A DNA stretch of 20,572 nucleotides from an uncultured Clostridia bacterium (GTDB lineage Bacteria > Bacillota > Clostridia > TANB77 > CAG-508). A model generated the notes under the pieces. It was not told where the DNA came from, did not search any database, and was given only the letters and a program-made list of their open reading frames with translations. A program made the translations under genes and the position numbers. This document shows positions 1 through 8,200 of this stretch, piece by piece; positions within the stretch are counted from its first letter, which is position 1, and each line of letters starts with the position of its first letter. The stretch is taken from positions 1-20,572 of the forward strand of contig CAKPOC010000014.1 in assembly GCA_934169535.1 (NCBI GenBank). Reading direction: 5' to 3'.

Positions 1-1970
1 ACATTCCATAATGTTGATAAAAATCCTCTTTGTGATTTTTCAACATTTTCAAGAGATAATCTTGATGAAATCCAAGGCGCACTTCCTGTGTAGAAATACC
101 ATCTTGTAGCATCTGCTCCTGCTGTATCTAAAAGAACTAATGGATCTACACCATTTTTCTTAGATTTAGACATTTTTTGACCTTTTCCATCTAAAACATG
201 TCCTAAAACGATACAATTTTCAAATGGAGTTCTTCCAAATAGTGCTGTTCCTAAAGCAGTTAGTGTATAGAACCAGCCCCTTGTTTGGTCAATTGCCTCA
301 GATATGAACTGTGCTGGGAAATTGTTTTTAAACATTTCTTCATTTTCAAATGGATAATGCCATTGTGCAAAAGGCATTGAACCAGAATCGAACCAGCAAT
401 CTATAACTTCTTTTGCTCTTGTCATTTCTTTTCCACAATCAGGGCATCTTAATTTTACTGCATCGATATATGGTTTATGAAGTTCTATATCTTCTGGAAC
501 ATCAATTCCTTTTTGTTTTAGTTCTTCAATTGAACCTATACACTCCCTATGACCACACTCGCAAGTCCATATTGGAAGTGGAGTTCCCCAATAACGGTCT
601 CTTGAAATTCCCCAATCAATTACATTTTCTAGGAATTTTCCAAATCTTCCTGTTTTTATTGTTTCTGGATACCAGTTTACTTTACTATTGTTTTCAACTA
701 ATTCATCTCTTAATTTGCTCATTGCAACAAACCAACTGTCTTTTGGATAATATAGAAGTGGTGTGTCACATCTCCAGCAATGTGGATATGAGTGTATATG
801 TTTTTCTTTGCTAAATAATTTGTTTCTTTCCTTTAACCATTTGCAAATATCTTCGTTGCAATCTCTTACAAATCTGCCCTTCCAAGGCTCTACCTCATCT
901 ACAAATTTACCAGATTTATCAACTAAATTTACAAATGCAATTTTATTTTGCTGACAAACTAAACTATCATCTGTACCATAAGCAGGCGCAATATGAACAA
1001 TTCCAGTTCCTTCATCAAGAGTTACATAGTCACCATGAATTACAACATAAGCTTTTCCTTCAACTTTTGCAAAAGGCATTAAAGGCTCATATTTTGTTCC
1101 AAGAAGTTCTTCTCCTTTGTATTCTTTTAATATTTTATATTCTTTGTCTTTTAGAACTTTTTCGACTAAATTTTTAGCAAGAACTAATACTTCGTATTTA
1201 GGTTCTTCTTCAGTTCCAACATTTACTCTAACATCTACATAGTCATATTTTTTGTTTACACAAAGAGCTAAGTTTGATGGAAGTGTCCATGGAGTTGTTG
1301 TCCATGCTAAAATATATTTGTCTTCTCCTACTACTTTAAATTTTGCAGTTGCAGTTAAATCATTTACATCTTTATATCCTTGTGCAACTTCATGTGAAGA
1401 AAGTGCCGTTCCACATCTTGGACAATATGGCATAACTTTATGTCCTTGATATAAAAGACCTTTGTTCCATAATTCTTTTAAAGCCCACCATACAGACTCT
1501 ATATATTTATTGTCATATGTAATGTATGGATTTTTCATGTCTACCCAAAATCCGACTTTATTTGTCATTTCTTCCCAAATATGAACATACTTGAAAACGC
1601 TTTCTTTACACTCTTTTACAAAGTTTTCAACTCCATAGTCTTCAATTTGCTCTTTTCCAGAAATGCCAAGTTTTTTCTCTATTTCAAGTTCAACAGGAAG
1701 TCCATGAGTATCCCATCCAGCCTTTCTTATAACCCTGTAGCCTTTCATTACTTTGTATCTTGGAATTATATCCTTTATAACACGAGTTAAAATATGTCCT
1801 GCATGAGGCATTCCATTTGCTGTTGGAGGGCCATCATAAAAAGTAAAATATCTTTTTCCTTTATTCATATCAAAATTCTTTTGTATGATGTCTTTTTCCT
1901 TCCAGACTTCGGCAACTTGATGTTCCATACCAACAAAGCCATCTTTTCCAAGTTCAACTTTTTTGTACAT
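1..1970 (-). CDS. ileS: Isoleucyl-tRNA synthetase (N-terminal 656 residues; C-terminus outside window)
   Basis: Class I aminoacyl-tRNA synthetase that charges tRNA-Ile with isoleucine in the cytoplasm. Translating the minus strand from the ATG at 1970 gives MYKKVELGKDGFVGMEHQ, then the HIGH-type motif PPTANGMPHAGH near residue 50, the editing (CP1) domain including the AWTTTPWTLPSN segment, and the KMSKS loop GQKMSKSKKNG near residue 600. Four CxxC-type cysteines (CPRC and later CRCD/CECG/CPDC) are visible. The frame stays open to the window edge, so the anticodon-binding C-terminal part is missing only because the window ends. The start is supported by AGGGG eight bases upstream. It is preceded by an isoleucine T-box leader, so expression should respond to uncharged tRNA-Ile. 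No in-frame CGG codon seen. Confidence 0.97.
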   Translation of the reverse strand, partial: MYKKVELGKDGFVGMEHQVAEVWKEKDIIQKNFDMNKGKRYFTFYDGPPTANGMPHAGHILTRVIKDIIPRYKVMKGYRVIRKAGWDTHGLPVELEIEKKLGISGKEQIEDYGVENFVKECKESVFKYVHIWEEMTNKVGFWVDMKNPYITYDNKYIESVWWALKELWNKGLLYQGHKVMPYCPRCGTALSSHEVAQGYKDVNDLTATAKFKVVGEDKYILAWTTTPWTLPSNLALCVNKKYDYVDVRVNVGTEEEPKYEVLVLAKNLVEKVLKDKEYKILKEYKGEELLGTKYEPLMPFAKVEGKAYVVIHGDYVTLDEGTGIVHIAPAYGTDDSLVCQQNKIAFVNLVDKSGKFVDEVEPWKGRFVRDCNEDICKWLKERNKLFSKEKHIHSYPHCWRCDTPLLYYPKDSWFVAMSKLRDELVENNSKVNWYPETIKTGRFGKFLENVIDWGISRDRYWGTPLPIWTCECGHRECIGSIEELKQKGIDVPEDIELHKPYIDAVKLRCPDCGKEMTRAKEVIDCWFDSGSMPFAQWHYPFENEEMFKNNFPAQFISEAIDQTRGWFYTLTALGTALFGRTPFENCIVLGHVLDGKGQKMSKSKKNGVDPLVLLDTAGADATRWYFYTGSAPWISSRLSLENVEKSQRGFLSTLWN

Positions 1971-1984
1971 TTTATTTTCCCCTT

Positions 1985-2275
1985 TCTTTTATTAAAATCC
2001 ATCAAAAATACCCTAACGCATAGCATTTTGCTACACATTAGGGCGAATTATTATCCGTGGTACCACCTAATTTAAAAGCCTTTTAAAGCTTTTCTCTTAA
2101 TTTACTATTAACGCAAGTTTATACGGCTTACACTACTTTTATTTTCGCATAAGCAACTCGAAGGTGATGGTAAATAATTAGTTTCTTGCAGGTATTTCAG
2201 CTAAGCTACCCGCTCTCTGTAAAGGCTTACAATTATTTATCGTGTCCTTGTCATAGTTTTTTATATCAAATTTAT
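1985..2275 (-). promoter_or_regulatory. Isoleucine T-box riboswitch leader of ileS
   Basis: The transcript leader contains the T-box core AGGTGGTACCACGGATAAT (around 2052-2070 on the minus strand), whose TGGT can pair with the ACCA end of uncharged tRNA-Ile. Upstream are the stem I parts: the AGAGAGCGGG segment (about 2210-2222) and a specifier-loop segment ACCATCACC in which ATC at 2166-2168 is the likely isoleucine specifier, followed by the usual purine. A terminator hairpin follows the T-box and precedes ileS by about 30 bases. Uncharged tRNA-Ile should stabilise the antiterminator and allow ileS transcription. The T-box core is seen directly; the exact stem boundaries and specifier are my reading. 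Confidence 0.93.
2003..2043 (-). terminator. T-box regulated terminator upstream of ileS
   Basis: On the minus strand CCCTAA...TTAGGG encloses an inner stem (GTAGCA/TGCTAT) and is followed by TATTTTTGAT. It directly follows the T-box sequence and competes with the antiterminator, as expected for a transcription-attenuating T-box. Confidence 0.88.
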
Positions 2276-2281
2276 GTTAAT

Positions 2282-2310
2282 AATTTATCACATTTTTTTT
2301 CTAAATGCAA
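2282..2310 (-). promoter_or_regulatory. Sigma-A type promoter of the ileS T-box leader
   Basis: Minus strand TTGCAT, 17-base spacer, TAAATT. This would start transcription near 2275, just before the first stem of the T-box leader. It lies about 70 bases from the divergent plus-strand promoter at 2381-2409. Confidence 0.7.
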
Positions 2311-2380
2311 TAGTTTTCAATATTATTTTAATAATTTTTGTAACATTTTGCTTCTAAAATTGGTTACTTTCAAGTTTTGG

Positions 2381-2409
2381 TTGACTATTCCCGTCATTAA
2401 GGATATAAT
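2381..2409 (+). promoter_or_regulatory. Sigma-A type promoter of the small gene at 2427
   Basis: TTGACT, 17-base spacer, TATAAT: near-consensus. Predicted start of transcription is about 2416, immediately before the Shine-Dalgarno-like AAAGGA (2417-2422), giving a leader of only about ten bases before the ATG. Confidence 0.75.
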
Positions 2410-2426
2410 ATTTTTGAAAGGATTCA

Positions 2427-2735
2427 ATGATGAACAGACAAAATATTATTAATATGTTATATAAAAAGGCTGAAAAAAAATATTTTAATCTTTCTTTGCC
2501 AAACAAATATGAAAAGCTTTTTTATGCGAAGCAAAAAAATGAGGATGATTACCTTAAATTGTTTAACTTAATAAAACAACTTCCACCTCAATCTCATGAT
2601 ACTCTATTTAAAGCTCTTGATGACTATCTTATGTCTCAAAGTCTTCTTAGCAGCTATGAGAACGAATATTTTTATAAAACTGGTTTTAAAGATTCTATTG
2701 CGGAAAATAAAAGAAGACAAAAAAATAAACAATAA
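2427..2735 (+). CDS. Small hypothetical protein (102 aa, possibly DUF6809-like)
   Basis: Not confidently recognised. A 102-residue, hydrophilic, lysine-rich, probably helical protein with no signal peptide or membrane segment. The end pattern EYFYKTGFKDSIAENKRR (acidic/aromatic, then a GF pair, then a basic tail) is reminiscent of small clostridial DUF6809-type proteins, but this is a weak resemblance. It has its own near-consensus promoter and AAAGGA five bases before the ATG at 2427 (a second ATG follows at 2430). It is divergent from ileS and convergent with the XRE gene. Codon use is like that of its neighbours, with AT-rich codons and no CGG. The promoter and ribosome-binding site make me think it is a real gene rather than a chance frame. 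Confidence 0.75.
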   Translation: MMNRQNIINMLYKKAEKKYFNLSLPNKYEKLFYAKQKNEDDYLKLFNLIKQLPPQSHDTLFKALDDYLMSQSLLSSYENEYFYKTGFKDSIAENKRRQKNKQ

Positions 2736-2751
2736 GTTTTACTTAATTGTT
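2728..2751 (-). terminator. Likely terminator of the XRE gene
   Basis: Minus strand stem AACAATTAAGT / ACTTATTGTT (one bulged T, loop AAA) followed by TATTTTTTT. It overlaps the 3' end of the convergent plus-strand gene; on the plus strand it lacks a U-run, so it probably serves only the minus-strand gene. Confidence 0.5.
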
Positions 2752-2762
2752 ATACATTGAAT

Positions 2763-2999
2763 TTATGAGTTAAATTTATCGGCAGATACACCTAGCACCT
2801 TTGCAAATGCAAATAATTCAAAATCTTGAACTAATCTATCGTTATTTTCGATTTTAGAAATTTCCTTTGCGGAAAGCTCAATTCCTTCTAATTGAACTTT
2901 TTCAGCTAACCTTTGTTGAGAAAAACCTTTTTCTAATCTAAGTTTTCTTAACATTGTACCTGAAATATTTTTAGAATTATAATATTTACTGATTTTCAT
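2763..2999 (-). CDS. Small XRE-family helix-turn-helix regulator (78 aa)
   Basis: A single-domain DNA-binding protein. Residues about 14-75 form a Cro/CI-type HTH: MLRKLRLEKGFSQQRLAEKV (helices 1-2, recognition segment follows), then KEISKIENNDRLVQDFELFAFAKVLGVSADKF, with the typical IsKIEnn and alLgVsadkf signatures. No extra sensor domain is visible, so it would act as a small repressor/activator. The start is supported by AGGTGG six bases upstream. It is a single gene between a convergent hypothetical and glyS; the AT-rich upstream spacer carries palindromes that could be operators. Target genes cannot be told from the sequence. Confidence 0.88.
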   Translation of the reverse strand: MKISKYYNSKNISGTMLRKLRLEKGFSQQRLAEKVQLEGIELSAKEISKIENNDRLVQDFELFAFAKVLGVSADKFNS

Positions 3000-3241
3000 A
3001 TGTCCACCTACTTTATAATATTGGTTTTAATTTTACTATTATTTTAAAGTTTTCTGTCTTTAATGACGAGATTGATTAGTTTTTTTGTCGAAAAATGTAA
3101 ACTTAACTTTATAATAATATAATATTATAATGTAAAAATATTTTAATAGTATACTATAGTAAACTAAATTAATTTCATTATTTCAAATAAAAAGAAAAAA
3201 CTATTGGCAAAATATTTTTATATACTTTGTCAACAGTCTGA
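3000..3241. other. AT-rich spacer with short perfect palindromes
   Basis: No credible gene. It contains TATAATATTATA (about 3117-3128) and ATAGTATACTAT (3146-3157), the latter overlapped by ACTATAGT (3153-3160). These lie upstream of the XRE gene and could be operators, but in a stretch this AT-rich short palindromes are also expected by chance. I see no strong promoter. Confidence 0.3.
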
Positions 3242-3272
3242 AAAAAGTGTAATATTAACTATTACACTTTTT
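3242..3272 (-). terminator. Strong terminator after glyS
   Basis: Perfect 13-bp stem AAAAAGTGTAATA / TATTACACTTTTT with a 5-base loop, giving a U-run on the minus strand 20 bases past the glyS stop codon. It is symmetrical and could work in both directions. Confidence 0.9.
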
Positions 3273-3291
3273 AGATTTGCTATTTTTATAA

Positions 3292-4674
3292 CTAAAATTT
3301 AATTTTTTCTGCTATCCAGTTATTTAAATTACTTATTTCTAGTCTTACTTGTTCCATTGTATCTCTATCTCTTATTGTTACTTTATTATCTTCTAATGTA
3401 TCAAAATCTATAGTTACACAATATGGAGTTCCAATTTCATCTTCACGTCTGTAACGTTTTCCAATACTTCCTGCCTCATCATAATCACACATAAAACTTT
3501 CTGAAAGCATTTCATATACTTGAGTGGCTTTTTCAGATAATTTTTTAGATAATGGTAAAACTGCAACTTTATATGGGGCTAACGCTGGATGCAAGTGCAT
3601 TACAACTCTTGAATCTCCATTTTCTAACTCTTGTTCTTCATAGCTATTGCATAAAAATGCAAGTGTTACTCTGTCGCAACCTAATGATGGTTCTATTACA
3701 TATGGTACATATTTTTCGTTTGTTTCTGGGTCTTGATATGATAGGTCTTGCTTTGAATGTTCTATATGTCTTGATAAATCATAATCAGTTCTATCTGCAA
3801 TTCCCCATAATTCTCCCCAACCAAATGGAAACTTAAATTCAATATCTGTTGTTGCCTTGCTATAAAATACTAATTCTTCTTTACTATGATCACGAAGACG
3901 TATATTTTCTTCTGTCATTCCTAAAGATAATAAGAATTTCTTGCAATATTCTCTCCAAAAATCAAACCACTCTAAATCTGTGTTTGGCTTGCAGAAAAAC
4001 TCTAGTTCCATTTGCTCAAACTCACGCGTTCTAAAAGTAAAGTTTCCTGGTGTTATTTCATTTCTGAAAGCTTTTCCTATTTGGGCAATTCCAAATGGTA
4101 ATTTTTTTCTTGTAGTTCTTGCTACATTTTTAAAGTTTACAAATATTCCTTGTGCAGTTTCAGGTCTTAAATATATTTGTGAAGTGGTATCTTCTGTAAC
4201 ACCCTGGAATGTTTTAAACATTAAATTAAACTTTCTAATTCCTGTGAAATTTTCCTTTCCGCAATTAGGACATGCAATATGATGTTCTTTCATGTAGTTA
4301 ATCATTTTTTCATCAGTCCAACCATCAACTATTTCTTCGCAGTTGTGTTCGTGCATCCATTCTTCTATTAATTTATCTGCTCTGTGTCTTGTTTTGCACT
4401 CTTTGCAATCAATTAACGGATCACTAAAACCTGCAACGTGTCCTGTTGCTACCCAAGTTTCTGGATTCATAAATATAGCAGCATCTAACCCTACATTATA
4501 TTTGCATTCTTGTATGAATTTTTTTCTCCATGCGCTTTTTACATTATTTTTTAATTCTGTTCCAAGTGGGCCATAATCCCAAGTATTTGCAAGTCCTCCA
4601 TATATTTCTGAACCTGGATATATAAAACCTCTATTTTTGCATAGGGCTACTATTTTTTCCATGCTTTCAACCAT
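3292..4674 (-). CDS. glyS: Glycyl-tRNA synthetase, alpha2 (eukaryote/archaeal-like) type
   Basis: Class II synthetase charging tRNA-Gly, 460 aa, the expected length for the homodimeric type (not the alpha2-beta2 GlyQ/GlyS form). Visible: N-terminal ALCKNRGFIYPGSEIYGG, the ANTWDYGPLG segment, a CPNC zinc-site part near residue 136, motif 2 (GKAFRNEITPGNFTFRTREF) near 200, the MELEFFC element, and motif 3 (PSLGCDRVTLAFL) near 335; an anticodon-binding domain follows (LAPYKVAVLPLSKK). AGGAGGAG lies six bases before the ATG. It is monocistronic, with its own promoter (4712-4740) and terminator (3242-3272). No T-box is visible in front of it. No in-frame CGG codon. Confidence 0.97.
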   Translation of the reverse strand: MVESMEKIVALCKNRGFIYPGSEIYGGLANTWDYGPLGTELKNNVKSAWRKKFIQECKYNVGLDAAIFMNPETWVATGHVAGFSDPLIDCKECKTRHRADKLIEEWMHEHNCEEIVDGWTDEKMINYMKEHHIACPNCGKENFTGIRKFNLMFKTFQGVTEDTTSQIYLRPETAQGIFVNFKNVARTTRKKLPFGIAQIGKAFRNEITPGNFTFRTREFEQMELEFFCKPNTDLEWFDFWREYCKKFLLSLGMTEENIRLRDHSKEELVFYSKATTDIEFKFPFGWGELWGIADRTDYDLSRHIEHSKQDLSYQDPETNEKYVPYVIEPSLGCDRVTLAFLCNSYEEQELENGDSRVVMHLHPALAPYKVAVLPLSKKLSEKATQVYEMLSESFMCDYDEAGSIGKRYRREDEIGTPYCVTIDFDTLEDNKVTIRDRDTMEQVRLEISNLNNWIAEKIKF

Positions 4675-4711
4675 TATTTTCTCCTCCTAAAATCTCTTTA
4701 ATACAGCATAT

Positions 4712-4740
4712 ATTTTATATTTTTTATCCTTATATGTCAA
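4712..4740 (-). promoter_or_regulatory. Sigma-A type promoter of glyS
   Basis: Minus strand TTGACA (perfect -35), 17-base spacer, TAAAAT. It predicts a leader of about 30 bases before the glyS ATG. Confidence 0.85.
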
Positions 4741-4812
4741 CAGTATTTGTGTTTTTTATGTTACCTTTTGCTATTATGTGCACTTATTTTATCTCTATTT
4801 TTCTTTCTTTTG

Positions 4813-4824
4813 CCTGTATACAGG
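4813..4824. repeat. Perfect 12-bp palindrome CCTGTATACAGG
   Basis: Self-complementary site three bases from the DnaA-box-like cluster and upstream of the glyS promoter. It may be an operator; the binding protein is unknown. GC-containing and perfect, so less likely to be chance than the AT-only palindromes. Confidence 0.4.
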
Positions 4825-4826
4825 GC

Positions 4827-4856
4827 TGTGGAAAGTGTGGATAACATTGTGGATAA
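4827..4856 (+). promoter_or_regulatory. Cluster of DnaA-box-like 9-mers
   Basis: Two perfect copies of TGTGGATAA (reverse complement of the DnaA box TTATCCACA) at 4836-4844 and 4848-4856, preceded directly by the degenerate TGTGGAAAG at 4827-4835; all three have the same orientation. They lie between the DUF1294 gene (downstream of polC) and glyS. No dnaA, dnaN or recF is present, so I read it as a DnaA-binding regulatory or titration site rather than oriC. Confidence 0.6.
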
Positions 4857-4873
4857 CCATTATGTAAAACGTT

Positions 4874-5177
4874 TTATATAGGCATTGGTTCTTGAGCTAA
4901 AAAACAAATTACTGCAATTATTATTAATATTTGTAATATTAAAATAACCGGCAAACCGCACATAGAACTTAGGTTTCTGGGTTTTATGCCTAAACATATA
5001 CATTCCTATTATAGAACCAATACTTCCTCCAATAAGTGCAATTATTAAAAGTGTGCTTTCTTTAATTCTCCAACTTCCTCTTTCTGCCTTTTTCTTGTCT
5101 ATAAGCATTGACAAAAATCCTATTACATTAATTAAAATAAAATAAATAATTATATTTTGAACATTAAATAAATCCAT
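4874..5177 (-). CDS. DUF1294 membrane protein, full length only with a +1 frameshift at a CGG codon
   Basis: Small integral membrane protein of unknown function. Residues 1-73 match the DUF1294 family: a first hydrophobic segment (about 8-25), IDKKKAERGSWRIKE, ALIGGSIGSIIGMYMFRHKT, then KPKFYV. Here the family continues with GLP and a third membrane helix, but the plain frame gives R74 (CGG at 4956-4958) and a polar tail ending at 4860. Skipping the C at 4958 gives GLPVILILQILIIIAV and onward to a TAA at 4874-4876 (100 aa), exactly the family pattern with the third membrane helix restored. It follows polC by 60 bases, with AGAGGAAATG before the ATG. Alternatives: a recent pseudogene or a sequencing error. 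The match to the family on both sides of the site is clear; that the shift happens in the cell is inferred. Confidence 0.8.
4956..4958 (-). other. In-frame CGG, putative +1 frameshift site (DUF1294)
   Basis: Context GTG-CGG-T. In the zero frame it is codon 74. Skipping the C reads GGT (Gly), restoring the KFYVGLP motif of the family. Confidence 0.75.
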
Positions 5178-5237
5178 TTTTCATTTCCTCTATAAAATTT
5201 TATATAGTACAAAGACTTTTTATTAAAGCCTTATACT

Positions 5238-8200
5238 CTAAGCAAACAAACTCATTTGATTGCTTTGGCTCATTCCCTTTAAGCATCCTACATTTTGAAG
5301 CATTTCTATTGTCGACTTTCCAAGTTTTGCACGTATTTTTAAATCATCTATAGACATAAATTCGCCATCTTTTCGTGCTTCCTGTATACTTTGAGCGGCT
5401 ACTGTTCCAAGCCCTGGTATACTGTTTAGCGGTGGTCTTATTCCTTCGGGTAAAATTCTAAATTTTGTAGCATCTGATTCATATAAATCTATTGGCACAA
5501 AATTTATTCCTCTTTCATACATCTCTAAAACTATTTCACAAACTGAATATGTATCTTGGTCTTTTTTAGTTGCAGCTTTTCCTAAAAGATCAATTTCTTT
5601 CATTTTGTTTTTTACTCTTTCTTTTCCTTGACACATTATATCACTATCAAAAGCATCTGCTCTTATTGAAAAATATGCCGCATAATATGCTTTAGGAATA
5701 TGAACTTTAAACCATGCTATTCTAAATGCGTTTGTTACATATGCTGCAGCATGCGCTTTAGGGAACATGTATTTTATTTTTTTACAAGAACCAATATACC
5801 ATTCTGGAATATTGTATTCTCTCATTGTGGCTTCATGTTTTGCCCAGCCTTCAGGGTCTTTTGCAGGTTTTCCTTTACGTACAAATTCCATTATTTTGAA
5901 TGCTTTTTGTGGTGGTAATCCCTGTTTTATTAAGTAAATCATAATATCATCTCTAGTACATATTGCTTGGTCTAACTTTATTGTTCCTTCTGCAATTAAC
6001 GATTGAGCATTATTTAGCCATACGTCTGTACCATGCGATAACCCAGAAATACGAATTAATTCCTCAAACGTTTTTGGTTTTGTGTCAACTAACATTCCTC
6101 TTACAAATTTTGTTCCAAACTCTGGCACTCCAAAACTTCCAACTTCACTTTTTATTTGTTCTGGTGTTACTCCTAATGCTTTTGTTGAACTAAAAATCGA
6201 CATTGTTTCTTTATCATCTAGTGGAACTTTTGTTGGATCTTGTCCTGTTATATCAAATAACATTCTTATCATTGTAGGATCATCATGCCCTAGAATATCT
6301 AGTTTTAATAAGTTTTGATCTATTGAGTGATAATCAAAATGTGTTGTTATTATGTCTGAGTTTGGATCATCTGCTGGATGTTGTACTGGGGTAAATTCGT
6401 AAATTTCCCTTCCTTTTGGAACAACTATAATTCCTCCTGGGTGCTGTCCTGTAGTTCTTTTTATTCCTGTGCAGCCTTGGGCAATTCTAATTACTTCAGA
6501 ATTATTGATTGGTATTCCTCTTTCTTCATTATATTTTCTAACATATCCCATAGCAGTTTTTCCCGCAATAGTACCAACTGTTCCTGCTTTAAATGTAGTA
6601 CCTTTTCCAAAAATTACTTCCGTATATTTATGTGCTTTTGCTTGGTACTCACCTGAAAAGTTTAAGTCTATATCAGGCTCTTTATCTCCATTAAACCCTA
6701 AGAAAGTTTCAAACGGAATGTCTATACCATCTTTTTTTAATTTGTGGCCACATTTAGGGCAAATTTTATCTGGCAAATCGAATCCATTTTTGTAGCCATA
6801 ATCCGTAAAATCAGAATATTTACAATGTGGACATCTATAATGTGGTGGAAGTGAATTTACCTCTGTAATACCTGTCATATTGGCAACAAATGATGACCCA
6901 ACAGATCCTCTAGAGCCTACTATATAGCCATCTTCATTTGATTTCCACACAAGTTTTTGAGCTATAATATACATAACTGAGAATCCATTTTTTATAATAG
7001 ATGTAAGCTCTTTATCAAGCCTCTCTTCTACAATTTGTGGCAATGGATCTCCATATAATTCATGAGCTTTTTTGTAAGCAATGTCTTTTATTGTTTTTTC
7101 GCAATCGTTTATATATGGTGGGCATTTTTCTGGTGAAATTGGGCTTATTTGTTCACACATATCTGCTACTTTGTTTGTATTTGTTACAACTACTTCGTAG
7201 GCTTTTTCTTTGCCTAAATAACTAAATTCTTCTAGCATCTCTTCTGTAGTTCTTAAATACAATGGCGCCTGCAAATCACAATCTGCATAGCCTTGCCCTG
7301 CTTCCAAAATACGTCTGTAAATTTCATCTTCTGGATCCATAAAATGCACGTCGCAAGTTGCAACTACTAGCTTATCTAGCTTTTCGCCAAGCTTTACAAT
7401 TTTTCTATTTATGTCCTGCAAAGCTTCTACATTTGGTACGACTCCGTTTCTTACTAGAAACATATTATTCCCTGTTGGCTGTATTTCTAAGTAATCATAA
7501 TCCCTTGCTATCGCTTCTATTTCGTCGTCATCTTTTCCATTTTCAATTGCTTGGTATAGTTCTCCTGCTTCGCAAGCACTTCCCATTATTAAACCTTCTG
7601 AATATTTTTTATAAATCGATTTTAATATTAGTGGTTTTTTATAGAAATAGTTTAAATGTGAAATTGATATTAGTTTGTATAAGTTTTTAAGTCCTACATA
7701 ATCTTTTGCAAGAATTATTGCATGGAAGCTTTTTAACTTTTTGTAGTTTACTTTTCCTCCTATTTTTTCGCTTATCTGGTCGATTGTTTCTACCTTTTTT
7801 TCATCTAACATTTCAAGCATTTTTTTGAACACTTTTACAGTTGTATCAACATCATCTAAAGCTCTATGAGCAACTAATACTTCTATTCCTAAATTTTCTG
7901 CAATTATTCCTAATTTATATTTTTTAAAATCTGGAAATAATTCTTTTGCAAGCCTTAATGTATCTAAATATGTATTGTCAAAGCTATAACCTAACTCTTT
8001 AGCATTATATTTTAAAAATCCAATATCAAAGTCTGTGTTATGTGTTACAACAACACTATCTCCAATAAACTCCATCATTTTAGGAAATATTTTATCTATT
8101 GTTTCGGCATCCTTTACCATTTCATCTGTAATATGTGTAACTTCTACAACCCTTTGTGGAATAGGCTTTTGTGGGTTTACAAATGTTTCAAATTCATCTA

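Noticed and set aside
3000..3241. AT-rich palindromes as firm XRE operators
   Set aside because: Short AT-only palindromes are expected by chance here; no spacing or repeat pattern supports operator function.
4827..4856. DnaA boxes as the chromosomal origin
   Set aside because: No dnaA, dnaN, recF or gyr genes nearby and only three boxes, without a clear unwinding element.
4860..5177. Treating the two CGG-interrupted genes as simple pseudogenes
   Set aside because: Both genes are otherwise intact with good starts and no other lesions; three lesions of identical form at CGG before Gly are hard to explain by decay. Kept as an alternative, not preferred.
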